Source of the DNA: a virus
Strand: one strand, 5' to 3'
IMG/VR virus record: IMGVR_UViG_3300025889_000371
Location: 1 to 36,697 of that record
DNA: 36,697 bases
In this document: one piece after another, positions 32,445-36,697 of the stretch
How the letters are laid out: the number at the start of each line of letters is the position of its first letter
Position numbering within the stretch: the first letter of the stretch is position 1
Notes under the pieces: model-generated
What the model saw: only the letters and a program-made list of their open reading frames with translations
Databases searched by the model: none
Told to the model about the DNA's origin: nothing
Position numbers and translations under genes: made by a program

Positions 32445-32877
32445 GATACCTGAGATCTATAAGAATATCAACGCTCTTGTAGATCAGTTTTACCAAGAAT
32501 TTATTGTGGTTGATTCCCACAATATCCAGGAAAAGATCCTAAATCACAGCGCGAACTGCACTTTTATTATGGCACTCAACGCCTATGCACAGAAGCAAGT
32601 CGGTGAGTCAGAGCTATACTTAGAAAACGCTTTTAATAAGGCAAGAGATGAAGGGAGAACGCAAATCATTTCAAGCGGTACGCGAGCTACGGACAAAGCC
32701 GTTGAAGCAAAGGCTGAAAACGATCCTGAAGTTCAAACCAGAAAGATTGAGCTTGTGGAAGCTAAGTACAAAGCTAATTTGATTAAGTCCCTTTCCATCG
32801 GAATGCAAAACCAAAAAGATATGCTGATTCAAATCTCAGCAAATCAACGAGCAGAAAACAAACTACTAACCGAATAA
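32431..32877 (+). CDS. UvsY-like recombination mediator (tentative)
   Basis: This 148-residue protein is wholly helical, hydrophilic and has a charged second half (TDKAVEAKAENDPEVQTRKI, ELVEAKYKANLIKSLSIGMQ, QKDMLIQISANQRAE). It has the length and coiled-coil character of T4 UvsY (137 residues), the mediator that loads UvsX recombinase onto gp32-coated DNA, and it lies directly before the gp32 gene. The phrase NDPEVQ..KIELVEAKYKANLIKS..IGMQNQKDMLIQI resembles phage UvsY-type endings. I have no direct homology, so this is a moderate guess; a general coiled-coil accessory of the replisome is also possible. It starts within the end of the metalloprotease gene. Confidence 0.5.
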   Translation: MKLTKIPEIYKNINALVDQFYQEFIVVDSHNIQEKILNHSANCTFIMALNAYAQKQVGESELYLENAFNKARDEGRTQIISSGTRATDKAVEAKAENDPEVQTRKIELVEAKYKANLIKSLSIGMQNQKDMLIQISANQRAENKLLTE

Positions 32878-32878
32878 C

Positions 32879-33661
32879 ATGAACATCCAAGACCAACTAC
32901 GAAAGAAGTATGCCCAACTACAGGGCAACAACTCCGGCGATAAGAGCAACGATGACTTCCTAAAGAAGTTCATGCAGCTTGACATGGGAGAGACCGAGGT
33001 ACGCATCCTACCCGCACAGGATTCTGACCGAGACCTCTTCTACGCTGAGACTGCTATTCACCGTATCCAAGACAAGAACATCCACTGCCCACGCAAGAAG
33101 GATGATAAGTGTCCGATCTGTGATCTATATTTCAACGTTTGGGATCACATCAAGACCATCGGTCGTGATAACCCAGAAGCCGAGCCTTTCATCCAGTTTG
33201 CACGAAGCATTCGCGCTGGTGAGCGTTACTATGTAAACGCTATTGATCGAAAGAGCGGTGATGTAAAGATCCTGTCAGTCGGCAAAGGTCTATTCACCAA
33301 GTTCATGGATACTATCTTTGACGAAGACTATGGAGATATTACCGATCTACAAGAAGGTTTCGACTTCAAGATCACCAAAGAGATGAAGTCCACCTCGATG
33401 GGTAACTTCCCCAACTACGACAAGTCTAAGCCAAAGCCACGCAGCACTCCTGCGGGAAGTGATGCAGATATCCGTGAATGGATGGATTCACTCCACGACA
33501 TTCATGGTCTAGTGAAGCTGAAGGAGTATGATGAACTTAAGACGATGGCTGACAGTCTGCAAGAGACCATTTTCCCAAAGACTGTTATGAGTCCAGATGC
33601 AGCCGAAAGTTTTGATAGTGAGTCTAGCATTCTTGATGATGATCTAGGTGATTATATGTAA
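32879..33661 (+). CDS. 32: Single-stranded DNA-binding protein (T4 gp32 type)
   Basis: This 260-residue protein matches T4 gp32 (301 residues). The N-terminus is basic (LRKKYAQL), for cooperative protein contacts. The core has a zinc site with H61 or H69, C70, C78 and C81 (HCPRKKDDKCPIC), as in the T4 zinc subdomain, and beta segments FYAETAIHRI and ERYYVNAIDR. The C-terminal 25 residues are acidic (SFDSESSILDDDLGDYM), the usual partner-binding tail. It coats ssDNA in replication and recombination and organises helicase loading and UvsX/UvsY action. Codon use is biased to CGT/CTC like gp23, suggesting high expression. It ends in a strong terminator, so gp32 closes the operon. Confidence 0.95.
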   Translation: MNIQDQLRKKYAQLQGNNSGDKSNDDFLKKFMQLDMGETEVRILPAQDSDRDLFYAETAIHRIQDKNIHCPRKKDDKCPICDLYFNVWDHIKTIGRDNPEAEPFIQFARSIRAGERYYVNAIDRKSGDVKILSVGKGLFTKFMDTIFDEDYGDITDLQEGFDFKITKEMKSTSMGNFPNYDKSKPKPRSTPAGSDADIREWMDSLHDIHGLVKLKEYDELKTMADSLQETIFPKTVMSPDAAESFDSESSILDDDLGDYM

Positions 33662-33689
33662 ACTAGCATAAACTTTTGAATTTTTCTAC

Positions 33690-33722
33690 GGGTACTTCTT
33701 TAATTAGAAGTACCCTATTTTT
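33690..33722 (+). terminator. Intrinsic terminator after gp32, abutting the next start
   Basis: GGGTACTTCT (33690-33699) pairs perfectly with AGAAGTACCC (33706-33715), loop TTAATT, followed by TATTTTT (33716-33722). The next start codon is at 33723, so any transcript reading through would place its ribosome site inside the stem. Confidence 0.85.
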
Positions 33723-34910
33723 ATGGTTAAAGTCTCATACGAAACGGAGAAGAAGAAGAAACTAAAGATTCTAGCTTGCCCCGCTAACAAAGGTGGCTGT
33801 GCATACTACCGCGTAATTATGCCAGCAGAAAAGTTGCAGGAACTATACCCTGACCGTGTTGAAGTTCGATTCAACTACAACCCACTTGATTGGGATGAAA
33901 CAACGAGACAACCAAAACAAGAACCTAACCTGTCTGATATTGAGTGGGCTGATGTCGTATTCACTCAGAATATTCATCAGTTCGGTGGTCCTTACACTTA
34001 TTCTTTTATGCGTTATGTAAAGGAGCAAGGAAAGTTTCTTCACTACGACACAGACGATCTACTAACGAATCTGTATCCAGAGCATAAGCTTTTTCAAGTA
34101 TACATAGATCAGAAGTTATCGGAGTTAACACAGCATCTGTACAACATGGCAGACTTAGTTTCCGTTACTCAGAATAAGTTCGCTCACCGCATCTCTCAGT
34201 ACTGCACAGGCACATTAGCCGTCATCAAGAACGCCATAGACTTCAACCTTGATTGCTGGAACGCTCCAAAGACTGAGGCTAAGGTAACACGCATAGGCTG
34301 GGCTGGAGGCATCCACCACAGGGTCGATGTTCAACAGTTCAGAGGCGTTATAGCGGGTGTTAACAGGACTATAGGAACGAAGAAGAACCACTGGATATTT
34401 ATGGGAAGACCTCCCAAAACTCCTGACGGTAGCCGTAACTGGGAGCAAGAGGTTTGGGACGAATATGAAAGAAACTTCTTGACAGGAGCAAAACACCCTA
34501 ATGTTACATGGGCAGAAGCCCTACCGCCAAATATGTATGGCTTCTTGTACCAGCACTTAGACATTGCTATAGCCCCTCTTCAGATGAACGACTTCAACGA
34601 TTCTAAATCAGAGATCAAGTTGATGGAGTGTGGTCGTTATGGAGTTCCTCTTGTATGCACTAATGTCGGTTGCTATGAAGAGGTTATCAAGAACTATGAG
34701 ACTGGCTATCTCATTCCTGAAGAGAACGATAAAAAGGAATGGGTAAGAGTCTTGAGCAAACTTAGTAAGGACAAGCAACTTGTAAAGGAGATGGGACAGA
34801 ATCTTAAGAAGGTTGTTGACGAAAGGTACGACATCAACAAGCATATCCACTTACGCATAGACCTTTATGAAAGACTTTTAGAGGAGAAGCAAATTGCCGC
34901 AACAAGTTAA
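33723..34910 (+). CDS. Glycosyltransferase, GT-B fold (family 4-like)
   Basis: This 395-residue protein has an N-terminal domain opening LKILACPANKGGCAYYRVIM, a pattern of phage glycosyltransferases with an AYYR motif, then HYDTDDLL (an internal Asp cluster) and a C-terminal half with KVTRIGWAGGIHHRVD and the nucleotide-sugar region IKLMECGRYGVPLVCTNVGC and ETGYLIPEENDKKEW, the GT4-like EX7E area. It probably transfers a sugar from a nucleotide donor to phage DNA, phage protein or a host surface component; acceptor unknown. It starts right after the terminator and overlaps the next gene by 17 bases. First of four linked transferase-like genes. Confidence 0.88.
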   Translation: MVKVSYETEKKKKLKILACPANKGGCAYYRVIMPAEKLQELYPDRVEVRFNYNPLDWDETTRQPKQEPNLSDIEWADVVFTQNIHQFGGPYTYSFMRYVKEQGKFLHYDTDDLLTNLYPEHKLFQVYIDQKLSELTQHLYNMADLVSVTQNKFAHRISQYCTGTLAVIKNAIDFNLDCWNAPKTEAKVTRIGWAGGIHHRVDVQQFRGVIAGVNRTIGTKKNHWIFMGRPPKTPDGSRNWEQEVWDEYERNFLTGAKHPNVTWAEALPPNMYGFLYQHLDIAIAPLQMNDFNDSKSEIKLMECGRYGVPLVCTNVGCYEEVIKNYETGYLIPEENDKKEWVRVLSKLSKDKQLVKEMGQNLKKVVDERYDINKHIHLRIDLYERLLEEKQIAATS

Positions 34911-35694
34911 GATTGTTACTGGGTGGTCAAACCCTGGAGGGTCAACCACTTGCATCATTAACCTTGCGAAAAAGTTGATAGACTCAGGGTACGATGTAGA
35001 GGTATTTGGTCCCCACGATTGGCATATACATGAGCTTGCAAGACAAGGGTACAATGTGGGATTTGGAAGCAAATACTTCTCTTGCAAAGAGGACGATATC
35101 GTCATTAGCCACTTCGCCATGCTTGGTCCAATCAAGGCAAAGAAAAAGATCTACTGGTGTCATGAGATGTCTAACTTCATGAACCTAACGGATGATATGA
35201 TGGAGCCATACGATAAAGTAGTTTTTGTGTCCGAAACACAAAAGAAAACTCACTCACTGAAAAGTGATAGATCTATAGTAATACCCAACTTCATAGAAGA
35301 GTTCCCAAAGATGAAGCATGAGAGAGCTTGCGGTATTATTGGAAGCATAGACACAAACAAGCAAACCCATATGTCCATACAAAAAGCTCTGCACGACGGA
35401 GAAAAGAAAATATACCTATTTGGAAATGTCACAGATAAGGTCTACTACGACAATTTCGTCAAGCATTATGTAGATTCTGGGTTTGTATCTCCTCCTATGT
35501 ACGAGGCTGATAAAGTTAAGATGTATTCTATGATCGACAAGGTTTATCACAGTGCTTTGTACGAGTCTTTTGGTCTTGTGAAAGCGGAGTGCTACGCTTT
35601 GGGCATTGATTATATGGGAACAGTTGGTGAGGATGAATGTTCTTACAAAACAAACGATGAGGTTTTTGAGCTATGGAAAGAAATCCTAAAGTAA
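34894..35694 (+). CDS. Glycosyltransferase, GT4-like
   Basis: This 266-residue protein starts at a TTG with a strong ribosome site GAGGAG seven bases upstream, giving MPQQVKIVTGWSNPGGSTT, the usual GT-B N-terminus. The C-terminal domain contains KIYLFGNVTDKVYYDN and HSALYESFGLVKAECYALGI, an EX7E pattern (E...E) of GT4 enzymes. It is shorter than typical GT4 proteins (350-400), so the acceptor domain is compact. It overlaps the gene upstream by 17 bases and the next by 22, hence co-translated. It is likely a sugar transferase in the same modification pathway; donor and acceptor not known. Confidence 0.82.
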   Translation: MPQQVKIVTGWSNPGGSTTCIINLAKKLIDSGYDVEVFGPHDWHIHELARQGYNVGFGSKYFSCKEDDIVISHFAMLGPIKAKKKIYWCHEMSNFMNLTDDMMEPYDKVVFVSETQKKTHSLKSDRSIVIPNFIEEFPKMKHERACGIIGSIDTNKQTHMSIQKALHDGEKKIYLFGNVTDKVYYDNFVKHYVDSGFVSPPMYEADKVKMYSMIDKVYHSALYESFGLVKAECYALGIDYMGTVGEDECSYKTNDEVFELWKEILK

Positions 35695-36380
35695 CTATAG
35701 TATGCTCAACCTTCAACTCCGCAAAGTGGATTGATGGATACCTGGAATCTGTGAATAATCAGCTAGAGAAGGAGTTTGATATTATCTTTGTCGATGCGGG
35801 ATCAGATGACGGCTCCTGGAAAACAATCACAAACTATCAGTTTCGGAAAGGCATTAGCCCTCAGTATATCCAAGAGCCAGGATGCTCTATTTACGAAGCA
35901 TGGAATACTGGGTACAGCAAAAGCAAAACCGAGTATACCATGAACTTCAACACCGATGACAGGCTGTACCCTGCCGCAATATCTACTTTGCTGGCGTATG
36001 CTATAGCCAATCCCCAAGCAGATATGATCTATTCCTCATATCTGACGGTGAAGGATAAGGAGCATAAGCAAATAGTGAACCTGTCCATAGCTCCAGAAAT
36101 GAGCAAAAATACTCTGTTAGGTCTTTGCATTTGCGGTCCCTTTCCCCTTTTGAGAACGAAAGCGATTATTGAAGCTGGACTATTCAACCCTAAGTACACT
36201 ATCTCTGGAGACTATGAGATGTGGCTAAAGCTGCTATCAAGAGGCTGTGAGCTTATGAATATTTCAGAAGCGATTGGAACATATTTCTTCAACCCCGAAG
36301 GAATGAGTACCAATAGGGAAAGCAAGCATTGGCAGGAACACATTAAGCAAGACACAGAAATACGGAGGATTTACGCTTGA
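35673..36380 (+). CDS. Glycosyltransferase family 2 (GT-A fold)
   Basis: This 235-residue protein has the GT2 N-terminus KVTIVCSTFNSAKWIDGYLE and FDIIFVDAGSDDGSW, followed by the metal-binding DD of TMNFNTDDRLYPAA (DxD position) and the later SGDYEMWLKLLSRG, which holds the catalytic-base region of GT2 enzymes. It ends with MSTNRESKHWQEHIKQDTEI. Typical length is 230-350. It should use a UDP- or dTDP-sugar. It overlaps the genes on both sides (22 bases upstream and 4 downstream) in the same operon. Confidence 0.9.
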   Translation: MERNPKVTIVCSTFNSAKWIDGYLESVNNQLEKEFDIIFVDAGSDDGSWKTITNYQFRKGISPQYIQEPGCSIYEAWNTGYSKSKTEYTMNFNTDDRLYPAAISTLLAYAIANPQADMIYSSYLTVKDKEHKQIVNLSIAPEMSKNTLLGLCICGPFPLLRTKAIIEAGLFNPKYTISGDYEMWLKLLSRGCELMNISEAIGTYFFNPEGMSTNRESKHWQEHIKQDTEIRRIYA

Positions 36381-36697
36381 AAAGGGTAATATCGTTTAGC
36401 CTTTGGGGAGACAATCCAATATATACGCAAGGTGCAATAAAAAATGCGGAACTAGCATCAACAGTTTACCCCGGATGGAAGACTAGGTTTTATATTGGAA
36501 CCTCCACCCCAGACCATGTTGTGCATACTTTGGAAAGCACAGAAAACTGTGAAGTTTTTCTGAAAGACGGAGCAGGAGATTGGAGAGGTATGTTTTGGAG
36601 GTTTGAAGCTGCCTCAGACCCTAGCATTGAGGTGATGCTGTCGAGGGATTGTGACTCAAGACTAAATCATCGGGAAGCAGCCGCTGTTAATGAGTGG
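36377..36697 (+). CDS. Glycosyltransferase-like protein, 3' end outside window
   Basis: The first 107 codons of a further gene, from a TTG with a strong GGAGGA ribosome site seven bases before it, overlapping the previous stop. It opens KRVISFSLWGDNPIYTQGAI and reaches WRGMFWRFEAASDPSIEVML and SRDCDSRLNHREAAAVNEW, where DCDSR is a DxD metal-binding motif of GT-A-type transferases; the RE..AV.EW ending of the visible part is also typical. It is cut by the window edge. I cannot assign the donor or acceptor. Confidence 0.7.
   Translation, partial: MKRVISFSLWGDNPIYTQGAIKNAELASTVYPGWKTRFYIGTSTPDHVVHTLESTENCEVFLKDGAGDWRGMFWRFEAASDPSIEVMLSRDCDSRLNHREAAAVNEW

Noticed and set aside
1-36697. tRNA genes, CRISPR arrays, insertion sequences or integration sites
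   Set aside because: The gaps are short and show no cloverleaf, spaced repeats, transposase or att-like direct repeats.

Overview
The window is a stretch of a tailed bacteriophage genome: a myovirus with T4-like virion genes. The evidence is a recognisable series of T4-type head, neck and tail proteins (prohead protease gp21, scaffold gp22, major capsid gp23, neck gp13, tail completion gp15, sheath gp18, tube gp19), an almost gap-free gene arrangement, a T4-like late sigma factor (gp55) and exact or near matches to the T4 late promoter TATAAATA. The host cannot be read from the sequence. A B12-dependent ribonucleotide reductase and moderate AT-richness fit a marine bacterial host, but that is inference. 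No tRNA, integrase, transposon, CRISPR array or photosynthesis gene is visible.

Layout. (1) 1-8627: four large late genes for tail, baseplate or fibre proteins, one with a beta-helix appearance. (2) 8628-8771: a hairpin, a possible 32-residue membrane mini-ORF and a late promoter. (3) 8772-13053: head morphogenesis, with three charged prohead-core candidates, then gp21, gp22 and gp23, ending in a strong hairpin. (4) 13143-18432: gp13, gp15, a small unknown gene, gp18 and gp19. (5) 18499-20925: one large protein of unknown function. (6) 20854-22378: a mixed-strand island holding an Hjc-like resolvase (minus), a ribbon-helix-helix candidate and a degenerate thioredoxin-fold protein (plus), and gp55 (minus). 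(7) 22392-33661: a compact 11.3 kb replication and nucleotide operon with a family A DNA polymerase in two pieces, the gp47/gp46 nuclease, GroES, class II ribonucleotide reductase, a zinc-ribbon protein, dUTPase, DnaB-type helicase, a small metalloprotease, a UvsY-like protein and the gp32 ssDNA-binding protein, closed by a terminator. (8) 33723-36697: four consecutive glycosyltransferase-type genes, the last cut by the window edge.

The genes suggest a chimaera: T4-type virion and late transcription driven alongside a PolA-based replisome rather than the T4 family B polymerase. The most striking features are the polymerase, which is broken inside its exonuclease domain by a 5-bp tandem duplication (GTAAT GTAAT), and the gp55-like sigma factor, which is short and lacks the C-terminal clamp-binding tail of T4 gp55. 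A PolA replisome may not need the clamp that T4 late transcription depends on. Several late genes also have promoter-like boxes at a fixed short distance from the start codon, which would give very short or absent leaders.
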